From an uncultured Aquimarina sp. (lineage in GTDB: Bacteria; Bacteroidota; Bacteroidia; Flavobacteriales; Flavobacteriaceae), in NCBI GenBank assembly GCA_947500845.1, contig CANMTP010000017.1, positions 25,906 through 89,905 on the forward strand: DNA of 64,000 nucleotides. Direction: 5' to 3'. Below the pieces are notes generated by a model. That model was not told the origin of the DNA. It was given only the letters and a program-made list of their open reading frames with translations, and did not search any database. Positions 18,291-27,378 of this stretch are shown piece after piece; position 1 is the first letter of the stretch; each line of letters opens with the position of its first letter. Both the position numbers and the translations under genes were made by a program.

Positions 18291-19358
18291 ATGGAAGAAA
18301 AATTAATGTCGAAAAAGAAGCCAACGTATCCTATAAATGATCACCTTGATACGTATTTGAAAGAATGTAATCGAAAGATTAAGATCCCAGTATTCTATGA
18401 TGATTTGCTAAGATTTTCGGGTTCGATAGTGGTCTATGATACTAATGACGAGGATACTTTGTGGGTACGTGTTTATTATGAAGAACATGAAAGGCCAGAA
18501 ATAGAGGCAAGCCTGAAAAAAGTATATACAATTCTTCATTCTGATGGAAATGAAGATGCTATAGAATTTTTAAATATTGATGCTATTGATTACTGCACTT
18601 TTGGTAATTCAAAACCTTTTAGAATTAAGATTAGAAATATACTTAATGATAACTACTCGTATATTTATGTTAAAAAGGCCGATGCTTCTAGAATTTATGG
18701 TTTAGAGCTGGAACATATGTTTTCTCCTAACCGGATCAATTTTTTGGTGTATAAAAACACACTTATAGAGGAGCATATTGCGGGTATACCCGGAGATGTG
18801 TTTATTAAAGATTTTTTACCAGATTTAAGTGATCAAGCTAAGTCGCAGATAGCTAAAGAGTTTGTGAAATTTAATGAACGTTGCCAGATGCGATTGCTGG
18901 GTGATATGCGGTCTTATAACTATGTTATCATCCCGATACATGATTTTGATCATGTAGAATACAAAATCAGAGCTATTGATTTTGACCAGCAATGTTATGA
19001 AGGAAAGCTGAAGGTATATCAACCGCAATTTTTTAAGGAGAACTTTTCTATGGTAGATGTGGTGATGAACAAATTACAGCCAAATTCTATAGAACAATAC
19101 AAAAAAGAAGAACGTTCTATTTTGGCGAAACGTATTTTGGCTTCCCGATCACGTTACGAGACTCTTGTCGATTGCATGTGTAAAGACAAGATTTCAACCA
19201 ATGATAATTTGAAAGAACTAAGAGAACACCTGTATAATTTCACGTTGGATCTAAAATTTCGTCGTAGTAGATCAATGGGCGAAGTACTAAAAACTGCCCT
19301 TGATTTTGTTCGTCGAAACTATGAGAATGTGAATATGAAAAATTTATTGGATCGTTAA
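18291..19358 (+). CDS. Unassigned protein with a kinase-like (HipA/lipopolysaccharide-kinase-type) core
   Basis: The protein has 355 residues, or 350 if it starts at the second Met (18306). I do not recognise a named family. The middle part carries what looks like an atypical kinase core: Lys128/129 in YIYVKKADASR, an acidic helix LELEHM, a hinge-like FLVYKNTLIEEHIAGIPGD, a catalytic-loop-like LGDMRSYNYVI with Asp205 and Asn210, and a metal-site-like RAIDFDQQ with Asp230. The N-terminus (FYDDLLRFSGSIVVYD) and basic C-terminus (LDLKFRRSRSMGEVL) are of unknown fold. No signal peptide or membrane segment is visible. It is preceded by the 773-base gap and appears monocistronic. The kinase reading is inferred from residue spacing. 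Confidence 0.5.
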   Translation: MEEKLMSKKKPTYPINDHLDTYLKECNRKIKIPVFYDDLLRFSGSIVVYDTNDEDTLWVRVYYEEHERPEIEASLKKVYTILHSDGNEDAIEFLNIDAIDYCTFGNSKPFRIKIRNILNDNYSYIYVKKADASRIYGLELEHMFSPNRINFLVYKNTLIEEHIAGIPGDVFIKDFLPDLSDQAKSQIAKEFVKFNERCQMRLLGDMRSYNYVIIPIHDFDHVEYKIRAIDFDQQCYEGKLKVYQPQFFKENFSMVDVVMNKLQPNSIEQYKKEERSILAKRILASRSRYETLVDCMCKDKISTNDNLKELREHLYNFTLDLKFRRSRSMGEVLKTALDFVRRNYENVNMKNLLDR

Positions 19359-19377
19359 AAAAAAACCTTACCATATC

Positions 19378-20151
19378 TTACAGAATCCCCGCACCGAGCA
19401 GAAATGAAAAAATGATCAGTAGAATTCCAACAACGATCTGTATAGTGTTTATTGTGATCTTTTTTAGAAATTTATTTCCAAAATATGCTCCAATAAACGC
19501 CATTACAGTTGCTGTAATGAGCATTCGATAATTAAGTTTACCACCTAATTGAAAGATATCTTTTGCATATACAGAAATTCGAGCAACATCAATAAAACAA
19601 GCTATAACAACACCGGTAGCAATAAAGGCTTCCTTGTTGAGCTTGGCCCGAATCAAAAATGCAGTCCGTAAAGCTCCTTGATGCCCTGATAATCCTCCAA
19701 AAAAACCACTTAAAGCCCCGCCAAAAGGTAAATATTTTGTGTCGATTTCCATTCTCTTTAACTTCGGGATAAGATCAAAAAGAGAGAAGAAAATCAATAA
19801 TAAAGCAATACATACTTTAACTGCAGTCACCTGATAGGATGTATTTGCAATTTTATATGAAAATAAAGGTGCTACTTCTGTGAGCGCACCAAGAATATGA
19901 GCTCCCAGAAAAGCAAATATAATTGCAGGAACCCCAAAATGAAGGACAGTTTTTACATTAGCTTTTTTGCCAATGAGCGTTAACTTAAAAAGGTTATTTA
20001 ATAAATGAACAATAGCAGTTAAAGCAATTGCAATATCTATCGGGAAAAATAACGCAAAAACAGGCATTAACAATGTCCCCAGACCAAAACCAGAGAAAAA
20101 TGTTAATCCTGATCCGAATAAAGCAACGATTGCTACCAGAACATAATCCAC
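19378..20151 (-). CDS. Sulfite exporter TauE/SafE family membrane protein
   Basis: The protein has 257 residues, about eight hydrophobic segments, and the repeated half-motif of the family: FGSGLTFFSGFGLGTLLMPVF near the N-terminus and GFFGGLSGHQGALRTAFLI in the second half. Members export sulfite, sulfoacetate or other organic anions across the inner membrane; the ligand cannot be told. The start lies 6 bases after the stop of ndpA, so they are probably co-transcribed. It is convergent with the kinase-like gene. Confidence 0.9.
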   Translation of the reverse strand: MDYVLVAIVALFGSGLTFFSGFGLGTLLMPVFALFFPIDIAIALTAIVHLLNNLFKLTLIGKKANVKTVLHFGVPAIIFAFLGAHILGALTEVAPLFSYKIANTSYQVTAVKVCIALLLIFFSLFDLIPKLKRMEIDTKYLPFGGALSGFFGGLSGHQGALRTAFLIRAKLNKEAFIATGVVIACFIDVARISVYAKDIFQLGGKLNYRMLITATVMAFIGAYFGNKFLKKITINTIQIVVGILLIIFSFLLGAGIL

Positions 20152-20157
20152 ACCCTA

Positions 20158-21216
20158 CTAAGATTTTTGTTCTTTGTTAAAATAAACGAGATAATAATAC
20201 ATTTGCTTTTCTTCATCCCATCCTTTTTCTACAAACTTCTCTGCAGACTCTGGATTAATAAAATCCATCTTGATCTGTACATTAGTGTCAAGATTGATCA
20301 CATTTTTCATTTTTTTGCGAGCAGCGGTTACCGCATTGTTTGCAATAGAGAAGGAGGTAAGATCTTCGATCTGATATTTAGGTGCTTTTTCTGTTTTATA
20401 ATGCTTAAACTCTGGAATTAAATCAGGATTATCGATCACTTCGTTTAAGAAAGCAGTCTCTTCAAACTCATCATTTTTGGCAAAGTGGTTCACCGCACGA
20501 TTCATAAACATCACCTCTTCTTTTTTGTCTTCTGCAGGCAATACTACATCTTTTGCAAAATCCTGGCAGAATTTCATATACTTTTTAGTATAAAAATTCT
20601 CATCTGCAAAGGCTTCAACTCCCAAAAAGTGTTCTAGCCAGTATTTTGTATCATATCTGTTAGAATCGACTGATAAAATTTTATAACCCTCTTCTTTTTT
20701 ATGATTGAAAATAAGACATCCTTTATCTAATTTATTCAAGTTAACACCTTGCTGAATTAGTAACTCGATATTAGATTCTTTTTCTGCAAACTGAAGAAAA
20801 TCATGCTTTAATTCAGATTTAAAAATTCCTACTGCAGCAACTTTTTCATTATCAATACTTACGTTCTCAAGATAGGTCACATATACTTCACCACTTTTAA
20901 TATGAGGATGCTGTGATTGTTCGTAAAGCAAAGAAGCAATACGCTTAGATTTTTCATGAACGGAAGCAGGATTTTCAAAAATTTCGGTAACAATTTTATA
21001 TAGAGGATTAAATTCTACATCTACTTCGTTTGCAAATTGGAAATAGTTCTCTTCTTTATCGCGAAATGGTTTAAAGAAATACTCCTTTAAGATAGCTGTT
21101 AATTCATCATTAATGGTATACGGAGATTCCGATAGAAATATGCTTTCACCTTTATTCTTATTTCCAATTTTGTGAACTGAAAGCGATTCGATTTGAGTGC
21201 TGTATAAGTTGATCAT
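20158..21216 (-). CDS. Nucleoid-associated protein (NdpA/YejK family)
   Basis: The protein has 352 residues. The N-terminal phrase IESLSVHKIGNKNKGESIFLSE and later VYVTYLENVSIDNEKVAAVGIFKSEL and LDKGCLIFN are the NdpA family pattern as I know it. These proteins associate with the nucleoid, but their exact role is not settled. A REP-like hairpin sits in the leader (21225-21249), between this start and the pRiA4b-like gene upstream. Bacteroidota members are often neighbours of defence or mobile genes, but nothing of that kind is present here. Confidence 0.85.
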   Translation of the reverse strand: MINLYSTQIESLSVHKIGNKNKGESIFLSESPYTINDELTAILKEYFFKPFRDKEENYFQFANEVDVEFNPLYKIVTEIFENPASVHEKSKRIASLLYEQSQHPHIKSGEVYVTYLENVSIDNEKVAAVGIFKSELKHDFLQFAEKESNIELLIQQGVNLNKLDKGCLIFNHKKEEGYKILSVDSNRYDTKYWLEHFLGVEAFADENFYTKKYMKFCQDFAKDVVLPAEDKKEEVMFMNRAVNHFAKNDEFEETAFLNEVIDNPDLIPEFKHYKTEKAPKYQIEDLTSFSIANNAVTAARKKMKNVINLDTNVQIKMDFINPESAEKFVEKGWDEEKQMYYYLVYFNKEQKS

Positions 21217-21224
21217 GACATTTG

Positions 21225-21249
21225 TGTCATCCCAGCGCAGGCTGGGATC
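21225..21249. repeat. REP-like palindrome, single copy
   Basis: TGTCATCCCAGC, loop GCAG, GCTGGGATC: an 8-bp perfect stem (ATCCCAGC/GCTGGGAT) with a TGTCAT flank as in the double element at 17.9 kb. It lies 8 bases upstream of the NdpA-family start codon, so in the mRNA the hairpin would sit directly before translation. Confidence 0.6.
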
Positions 21250-21271
21250 TGTTTTAGTTAATAGTTAGTTT

Positions 21272-21784
21272 CTAATTCCAATTCTCATCGAATCCGAGAT
21301 CATCATATTCATCTAGATCCATGAAGTCCTCATTTCCTTCATCAAAATCCATGGATTCGTCAGATTTGAACTCTTTCTCTGGTGCGTGATCTGGTATTTG
21401 ACCATGAATAAACATAACGTTTGGATATTCCATACCATTTTCATATTCTGAGATTTCAGCTAACTCGACCAGGAAGGTCCACATGCTCAAGAAATCATAA
21501 ATATAAATTAGTTTTGGAGAAGCTTCATTTACCACATCGATTAGTGTGGTTTCATTCATCAATCTAACGGGTTGATTACCCTCACTCATGTCAAATAATG
21601 AGATTTCTTCACCTTGGGTCCATTGATCATCGCTAATATAAAAAGAAGCCATTTCTGTCCCGTCAAACCCAAAAGATTGGGTAATTACATTATGAAATTG
21701 CTCTAAGGTGGCATCCTGTTCAATTTCAATATCTCTAAACACGTCTTCCTCGGTATCCAGGATAATTCTAAAGCGATAAATCAT
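21272..21784 (-). CDS. Plasmid pRiA4b ORF-3-like protein
   Basis: The protein has 170 residues. MIYRFRIILDTEEDVFRDIEIEQDATLEQFHNVI and DFLSMWTFLVELAEI are the core phrases of the pRiA4b ORF-3 family (IS1096 TnpR-like by name). The tail is very acidic (DFDEGNEDFMDLDEYDDLGFDENW). Chromosomal copies in Flavobacteria are common and not linked to a mobile element. The function is unknown. The -7 element TATCTTTG at 21804-21811 gives it its own promoter. Confidence 0.88.
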   Translation of the reverse strand: MIYRFRIILDTEEDVFRDIEIEQDATLEQFHNVITQSFGFDGTEMASFYISDDQWTQGEEISLFDMSEGNQPVRLMNETTLIDVVNEASPKLIYIYDFLSMWTFLVELAEISEYENGMEYPNVMFIHGQIPDHAPEKEFKSDESMDFDEGNEDFMDLDEYDDLGFDENWN

Positions 21785-21803
21785 TGTTGACTATTTTGAT
21801 TGG

Positions 21804-21811
21804 CAAAGATA
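21804..21811 (-). promoter_or_regulatory. -7 promoter element of the pRiA4b-like gene
   Basis: The minus strand reads TATCTTTG, a perfect match to TAnnTTTG, 20 bases upstream of the start codon. No TTG lies at 19-21 bases spacing. Confidence 0.6.
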
Positions 21812-21839
21812 CGAACAAGTTCGAGACTATTTTTACATT

Positions 21840-22880
21840 TTAAACAGCTTGTTTTTCAATTCTAAACTTAGATTTAAAAACTTCTAAAAGAATAAAAAAT
21901 TGTACTCCAAATAAAAGTGATGCCAAAACTAAGTGTAGCGGTTGTGACAGAAATGGGAAGTCAAAATAATACATTAATATTCCTGTTAATGCTTCGAAAC
22001 CAATGAAAATCAAAACCCAATTAAGCTTATTCAATCCTAATCGTTGTTTCCTGTTTTGCAGGAATAACCATGCATTAACCAAAACTATTACAACAGAAAA
22101 AGATCTATGTATATAAAAGGTTAATGTTGGTGGATTCAACCATTCAGATTTTGCAAGCTCACCCAGCTGTTTAATTTGTTCATCTACATATTGTCTAACT
22201 TGTGTGCCTAAAGCTACTTGGATTAATGTCAATATCACCGAGAATATAAGTACAGCTTTGAACGCTTTTGGAAATTTATTGAGTGTTATTCTTTCCTTGG
22301 TTTGGTATAAAATGTAAAGTAGAATTGCTAAAATTACAAAAGCCATGACCATATGAATTGTTATTCTTAATGGCAGAAGATTAGAGTCTACAACTACCTT
22401 ACCTAACCAAGCTTGAAAGCCCATCGCCAAAATGGTAATCATGGCAAAAATGGGAATTTTTTTGTTTGTTTTCCAATAATTTAAAGAAAGAATAAACATG
22501 AGCAAAATTGGAATACCAGAAAGTACCGTAACGAGTCGATTTATGTATTCTATCCATGTATGCCAAACGTTAAAAATAGCATAGTCGTGTTTGGTATATT
22601 TTTCCCAATTCTTCGAATTATAAGTTTCTGCAGAGACAAAATCTTTTGGAGCAATTTTGAGTTCTTCATTAATGATAACTATAACGCCCCTTTCATACTT
22701 ATTATTTGGTTGCCATTGTATTTGAGAGGCTGAAGTTGGAGGGATATAATATCCGAAACATTTGGGCCAATCGGGGCATCCCATTCCAGATCCGGTCATT
22801 CGTACAACGGCTCCTGCAATAATAATCAAATAGATAAGTATTATCGAGGTGATGACTAGAGGTCTAAAATATTTTTTCAT
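21840..22880 (-). CDS. COX15/CtaA heme A synthase
   Basis: The protein has 346 residues and is a polytopic membrane protein. The N-terminal GAVVRMTGSGMGCPDWPKCFGYYIPP is the family signature, with the Cys pair in the first loop. HTWIEYINRLVT and TIHMVMAFVILAILL carry heme-ligand histidines, and later FYIHRSFSVVI and PLHLVLASLLFG provide the others. It oxidises heme O to heme A for cytochrome oxidase. The gene appears monocistronic, with a REP-like palindrome (22955-22977) upstream. The ctaB partner is not in the window. Confidence 0.95.
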   Translation of the reverse strand: MKKYFRPLVITSIILIYLIIIAGAVVRMTGSGMGCPDWPKCFGYYIPPTSASQIQWQPNNKYERGVIVIINEELKIAPKDFVSAETYNSKNWEKYTKHDYAIFNVWHTWIEYINRLVTVLSGIPILLMFILSLNYWKTNKKIPIFAMITILAMGFQAWLGKVVVDSNLLPLRITIHMVMAFVILAILLYILYQTKERITLNKFPKAFKAVLIFSVILTLIQVALGTQVRQYVDEQIKQLGELAKSEWLNPPTLTFYIHRSFSVVIVLVNAWLFLQNRKQRLGLNKLNWVLIFIGFEALTGILMYYFDFPFLSQPLHLVLASLLFGVQFFILLEVFKSKFRIEKQAV

Positions 22881-22954
22881 ATTATTTTGGAGTTACAAAG
22901 TATCCAAGCATATAGAATCTAGAATTCTTTTATTTCTTTAATTTGCTTAATTAA

Positions 22955-22977
22955 GGACTCCAGCCTTAGCCGGAATA
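22955..22977. repeat. REP-like palindrome, degenerate copy
   Basis: GGACTCCAGCC..TA..GCCGGAATATC carries arms related to the other two elements, with an imperfect stem. It lies in the 111-base gap between the heme A synthase start and the CCA enzyme stop. Confidence 0.4.
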
Positions 22978-22991
22978 TCAAAATATTTATT

Positions 22992-24419
22992 CTAACTACG
23001 AACCACAAGCCCTAATTCATTTCCTTTTCGAATCATAAATTGATATGCGGCTTCATACTCATTAGGAATTTCTCCTTCTAGAATTGCTTCCTTAATTGCT
23101 TCTTTAATAATGCCAATTTCTCTTGAAGGTTTTATATTGAAAGTCTTCATGATTTCTTCGCCTGTAATCGGAGGTTGAAAATTACGGATATGGTCGCGTT
23201 CTTCAACCTCAATCATTTTTTGACGTACGACTTTGAAATTATGATGATATTTTTTAAATTTTTTAGGATTTTTTGTAGTAATATCGGCTTCACATAAAGT
23301 CATCAATTCATCGATATAGTCACCGGCGTCAAAGACTAATCTACGAACGGCAGAGTCTGTGACATCACTTGCGATTACTATAGGTCGAGAACTCATCAAT
23401 ACCATTTTTTGAACGAACTTCATCTTTTCGTTCAAGGGCATTTTTAACCGTTTAAACAGTTTGTAAACCATTTTTGATCCTACAAACTCATGTCCATGAA
23501 AAGTCCAGCCCACTTTTTTGCTAAACTTTTTGGTGGGAGCTTTGCCAATATCGTGTAATAATGCCGCCCAACGCAACCAAAGATCATCTGTGTTTTCGGA
23601 AATATTGTCTACAACTTCTAGTGTATGATAAAAATTATCTTTGTGGCGTTGTCCTTCTATCTCATCGATTCCTTTCAAAGCAATTAATTCGGGCAATATG
23701 AAATTTAAGAGTCCTGTTTTTTCAAGTAACTTAAAGCCAATTGAGGGTTGATCACTTGATAGAATTTTATTGAGCTCATCAACAATACGTTCTTTGGAGA
23801 TGATTTTAATACGCTCTTTGTTTCTGGTGATGGCTTTGAGTGATTCGTTTTCGATCTTGAATCCGAGTTGAGTAGCGAATCGAATAGCTCTCATCATACG
23901 TAATGGATCGTCAGAATAAGTAATATCTGGTCCTAGAGGAGTACGTATGATTTTTGATCTTAGGTCGTTGATACCATCAAAGGGGTCAAGTAAGTCTCCA
24001 TAGCTTTCCTTAGCGATGCTTAAGGCCAGCGCATTTATCGTAAAATCTCTACGATTTTGGTCATCTTCTAATGTTCCATTTTCTACAACAGGATTACGAC
24101 TGTCTTCTGAATAGGATTCTTTACGCGCACCAACAAATTCTACCTCAATATCACTAGTTTTTAACATGGCTGTACCATATGTTTTAAAAACCTGAATTTT
24201 TGGATGGTTGGGCAATAATTTGGCAACTTCCTGAGCTAATTCTATACCACTCCCTATTGTGACTACATCAATATCTTTGGCCGTTCCTCTTTGTAATATG
24301 TAATCTCTAACAAATCCACCAATAACATAACTTTTTAGATTTAGTTGTGCTGATGCTTTGCTGATAGTATTAAAAATTGGATGTTGTAAGGCTTCTTTGT
24401 AATTTTTAGCTTCCGACAT
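22992..24419 (-). CDS. cca: CCA tRNA nucleotidyltransferase with HD domain
   Basis: The protein has 475 residues. The N-terminal nucleotidyltransferase core has [13 protein letters not shown] and the metal-binding [10 protein letters not shown], with [11 protein letters not shown] and [14 protein letters not shown] in the head and neck. A C-terminal HD domain is present: [14 protein letters not shown]. It adds or repairs the CCA end of tRNA. It starts 8 bases after the Sua5 stop codon, in one operon with Sua5 and a GT4 glycosyltransferase. The class (full CCA-adding versus A-adding only) cannot be told by eye. Confidence 0.92.
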   Translation of the reverse strand: MSEAKNYKEALQHPIFNTISKASAQLNLKSYVIGGFVRDYILQRGTAKDIDVVTIGSGIELAQEVAKLLPNHPKIQVFKTYGTAMLKTSDIEVEFVGARKESYSEDSRNPVVENGTLEDDQNRRDFTINALALSIAKESYGDLLDPFDGINDLRSKIIRTPLGPDITYSDDPLRMMRAIRFATQLGFKIENESLKAITRNKERIKIISKERIVDELNKILSSDQPSIGFKLLEKTGLLNFILPELIALKGIDEIEGQRHKDNFYHTLEVVDNISENTDDLWLRWAALLHDIGKAPTKKFSKKVGWTFHGHEFVGSKMVYKLFKRLKMPLNEKMKFVQKMVLMSSRPIVIASDVTDSAVRRLVFDAGDYIDELMTLCEADITTKNPKKFKKYHHNFKVVRQKMIEVEERDHIRNFQPPITGEEIMKTFNIKPSREIGIIKEAIKEAILEGEIPNEYEAAYQFMIRKGNELGLVVRS

Positions 24420-24427
24420 GAATCAAT

Positions 24428-24997
24428 TTACTTCCTTATAATTTTTACCGTGCTGTCATTTCCGATTTTAATAATCGATGAAGGTTTTAAACCTTTTTTT
24501 TGTAAAGGCAAATTTACAACATAGTCAACGCCTTCCAAAATCGCTGTAGATATTTCTTTAAAGTTTTTTGGGGTAGGCATACCACTAATATTTGCAGAAG
24601 TAGAAACGATTGGTCTTTTGAGTTTTCGGATTAATTTTCCGCAGAAGGGATCTCTGGCAACGCGTATTGCTAAAGTATTGTCTTCTGCAATAATATTTTC
24701 TGCCACTCTAAGCGGTCTATCATAAATTATTGTTGTCGGTTTTGAAGCATATTTCAAAATATCATACGCAACTTCGGGCACTTCTTCAACATATTGTTGC
24801 AACATTTTAAAATCACTCACCAGACAGATCATAGATTTGCTTTCTTCTCGTTTTTTTAGCGCGAATATTTTATCAATAGCCTCTGCATTTGTTGCATCAC
24901 ATCCTACCCCCCATACCGTATCAGTAGGATAGAGAATGATCCCTCCTCTTTTTAAGACTGAAATTGCTTTTTCAATTTCTGTATTTTGATCAGTCAT
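24428..24997 (-). CDS. Threonylcarbamoyl-AMP synthase (Sua5/YrdC family)
   Basis: The protein has 189 residues. KRGGIILYPTDTVWGVGCDATN, then KREESKSMICLVSD and VARDPFCGKLIRKLKRPIVSTSANISG, are the YrdC core. It makes threonylcarbamoyl-AMP from Thr, bicarbonate and ATP for the universal t6A37 tRNA modification. It has no C-terminal Sua5 extension, like TsaC. It overlaps the 3' end of the GT4 gene by 8 bases, so the pair is translated from one mRNA, and cca follows. Confidence 0.94.
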   Translation of the reverse strand: MTDQNTEIEKAISVLKRGGIILYPTDTVWGVGCDATNAEAIDKIFALKKREESKSMICLVSDFKMLQQYVEEVPEVAYDILKYASKPTTIIYDRPLRVAENIIAEDNTLAIRVARDPFCGKLIRKLKRPIVSTSANISGMPTPKNFKEISTAILEGVDYVVNLPLQKKGLKPSSIIKIGNDSTVKIIRK

Positions 24998-26099
24998 AAT
25001 TTAACACTGTTTTATAAACATTCAAAGTTTGTTTGGCCATAATACTGGTTGTAAACATTTCTAGTAGTTTTTTATAACTTATTTCTGTAAATTTTTTTGA
25101 TAACTGAGGATTTTCAGAAAGTTGAAATATATATTTTGTTAGGCTTTCCGTATCATATACCGATGCAAGTAATCCATTAATTTCATGCTCTACAGCTTCA
25201 GAGATACCTCCAACATTGGTGCTAATCACAGGAGTTTTATGGTACATAGATTCGTATATAAATTGAGGAATTCCTTCACTCTGCGATGTTATAAGACTGA
25301 TATCAAATTGCGAAATAAAGTTTGAAGCATTGGGTGTATAACCTAAGAATATTATGTGTTCTTCTAGGCTTAACGATTTTACTTTATCTAGTAATGCCTC
25401 AGTTCTTTCAGAAAAAGTCCCTATCTGTACAAAAATAAAATTTGTATTCTTCTTTTTATTGATAATGATATTAGCAACATCGATCAATGTTTCTAAGTGT
25501 TTCGCTTTGATATGATTACCGATATTTCCAATAACTATCTTATCCTCTGCAATACCATATTTCTCTTTGAGTTGAAAAGGAGTTTCTGTGCTTTTGGTTT
25601 TGAGATTGGTTCCATGATAAATGGTTAGTAATTTATCTTTGTCGACTATTGCTTTTTCGGCTACTCGCTTTGTTTCATCAGATACACATAATATTTTTTT
25701 AATTTTAGGATAGTTGTATTTGTAAAGTGTTTTTTTTCTTTGCTTTATAGGAAATGATGTTTTTTTGCTGAAGACAAACGGAGGTAAATTACCGAGTTTA
25801 TCTGCCAAAATAGCGGCAAATAAAGCGCTGGGTTCGTGAATGTGAATCAAATCCACTTTTTCCTTTTTACAAAAAGCCCCGATTTTCAAAAAATATCTCG
25901 GGTCAATCTTAATTTTTAGCGGAGCCGTAATAAAATTAAGTTCAGTTTTTTCTAATCTTCTATGAAATGGAGTATTGCGAGCACACAAAATTGTGTTTTT
26001 AATCTCGGGATTAGATTCTTTTAACTCAAAACATAAATTCTCTATGTGATTCTCACCACCACCCCAATTTGTAACTGCCGATAAATGTAGAATATGCAT
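24990..26099 (-). CDS. Family 4 glycosyltransferase
   Basis: The protein has 369 residues. Two Rossmann halves are visible: N-terminal SAVTNWGGGENHIENLC and LIHIHEPSALFAAIL, and C-terminal KIVIGNIGNHIKAKHLETLID and SLITSQSEGIPQFIYESMYHKTPVISTNVGGISEAVEHEINGLL, with the E-x7-E type nucleotide-sugar site in SEGIPQFIYE. It is a retaining transferase, probably for surface polysaccharide or LPS. It overlaps the Sua5 gene and is divergent from the InaA/GT4 pair across a 412-base gap. The acceptor and donor are unknown. Confidence 0.9.
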   Translation of the reverse strand: MHILHLSAVTNWGGGENHIENLCFELKESNPEIKNTILCARNTPFHRRLEKTELNFITAPLKIKIDPRYFLKIGAFCKKEKVDLIHIHEPSALFAAILADKLGNLPPFVFSKKTSFPIKQRKKTLYKYNYPKIKKILCVSDETKRVAEKAIVDKDKLLTIYHGTNLKTKSTETPFQLKEKYGIAEDKIVIGNIGNHIKAKHLETLIDVANIIINKKKNTNFIFVQIGTFSERTEALLDKVKSLSLEEHIIFLGYTPNASNFISQFDISLITSQSEGIPQFIYESMYHKTPVISTNVGGISEAVEHEINGLLASVYDTESLTKYIFQLSENPQLSKKFTEISYKKLLEMFTTSIMAKQTLNVYKTVLNYD

Positions 26100-26511
26100 A
26101 TTTTTTTGACTAGAATTGTTTTTGCTTTATCAAAGCTTGGTTTAAGGTTAAATAAAAGGGTAAGGATTTATTAATATTGTTGAAAGAGTTTTCACGATTA
26201 GCTTCTCATAATTATAAAGATCAAAAGTACAAGTTGGAAATAGATTAAACAAATGATATTTATGACATTCAATTCAGTAATACAAATCAGAGAGATATGC
26301 TCCTGTGTTTTAATTTGAATATATTTGCACAAATTGAATTTATAAACTATAAACATATTTGTGGTGGTGGATATGTGAGGTATTTTATAGAAATAAATAG
26401 AAGTATGTAAATTAAGTTTCATTCATAATTCTTCTAATAGTATTTATTTGATTTAGTATTGCAACCATCAAGTGCGACTAGGTATTTAATTTTAAAATAA
26501 AAATCTGTTTA
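26100..26511. other. Divergent intergenic region between glycan genes
   Basis: This 412-base, very AT-rich stretch has no convincing gene. It must hold promoters for the minus-strand GT4/Sua5/cca set and the plus-strand kinase/GT4 set, but I find no clear TAnnTTTG element. Confidence 0.5.
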
Positions 26512-27309
26512 ATGCAAAAAAATTCTGTAATTCACTCTAAGTATAATTCCCTAAGAGATAAAGTTTTAGGTGCTATTATTAATTTTGAAGAGTTTGAAGA
26601 GATATTGGGTGATGCAGAACGTAACACAATAAAAATTGTAACCATTGATAGTAAAAAATATACTATAAAGTCATTTAAAATACCTAACTTTTTTAATCAA
26701 ATCGTATATCGTTTCTTTAGAAAGTCTAAAGCAGAAAGATCATACGAGTATGCAAATAAGTTACTTAAACTTGCTATAAACACTCCTTTTCCGGTAGCTT
26801 ATCAAACGGAGACAACTTCTTTTTTGTTTAAAAAAAGTTATTATGTAAGCGAATTGATAAATTGCGATTTGACATACAGAGAACTAACTACTGATTTTGA
26901 CATTCCCGATCATGAGGAAATACTTAGAGCATTTACTAGATTTACTTATAAACTTCATAAAAACGGAGTAAATTTTCTTGACCATTCTCCTGGTAACACT
27001 TTAATTAAGAGAAAAGAAGGTGGATATGAATTTTATTTAGTTGATCTCAATAGAATGGAGTTTGGTATAATGGATTTTAAAACCAGAATTAAAAACTTTG
27101 CTAAGCTCACTATTCACAGATCGATGATAGAGATTATGAGTAACGAATATGCAGCATGTTCTGGAGAAGATGAACAAAAGATATTTGATTTAATGTGGCA
27201 ATACACAAAAGAATTTCAGCATCATTATTATCGAAAAATTCGTATAAAAAAAAGAATATTTTTTTGGAAGAAAAAATACAAAAGTAAGATTTCAGAAAGT
27301 CCAATCTAA
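26512..27309 (+). CDS. Lipopolysaccharide kinase InaA-type (Kdo/heptose kinase-like) protein
   Basis: The protein has 265 residues. The kinase core is legible: Lys53 in YTIKSFKIP, a Glu helix in KAERSYEYANKLL, the hinge YYVSELINCDLTYRE, the catalytic loop FLDHSPGNTL with Asp157 and Asn162, and YLVDLNRMEFG with metal ligand Asp178. The basic C-terminus HYYRKIRIKKRIFFWKKKYK suits membrane-surface binding. It probably phosphorylates an inner-core sugar (Kdo or heptose) of LPS. It is followed 69 bases later by a GT4 gene on the same strand. Confidence 0.85.
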   Translation: MQKNSVIHSKYNSLRDKVLGAIINFEEFEEILGDAERNTIKIVTIDSKKYTIKSFKIPNFFNQIVYRFFRKSKAERSYEYANKLLKLAINTPFPVAYQTETTSFLFKKSYYVSELINCDLTYRELTTDFDIPDHEEILRAFTRFTYKLHKNGVNFLDHSPGNTLIKRKEGGYEFYLVDLNRMEFGIMDFKTRIKNFAKLTIHRSMIEIMSNEYAACSGEDEQKIFDLMWQYTKEFQHHYYRKIRIKKRIFFWKKKYKSKISESPI

Positions 27310-27378
27310 GGTAATAACAAGAGTTCTTTCATAAAATTTACATAAGATTTTCTAGTGTTGTTTTTTGCTACTACATGA

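Noticed and set aside
21272..21784. Mobile element reading of the pRiA4b ORF-3-like gene
   Set aside because: The family name comes from plasmid and IS1096 entries, but there are no terminal repeats or transposase here.
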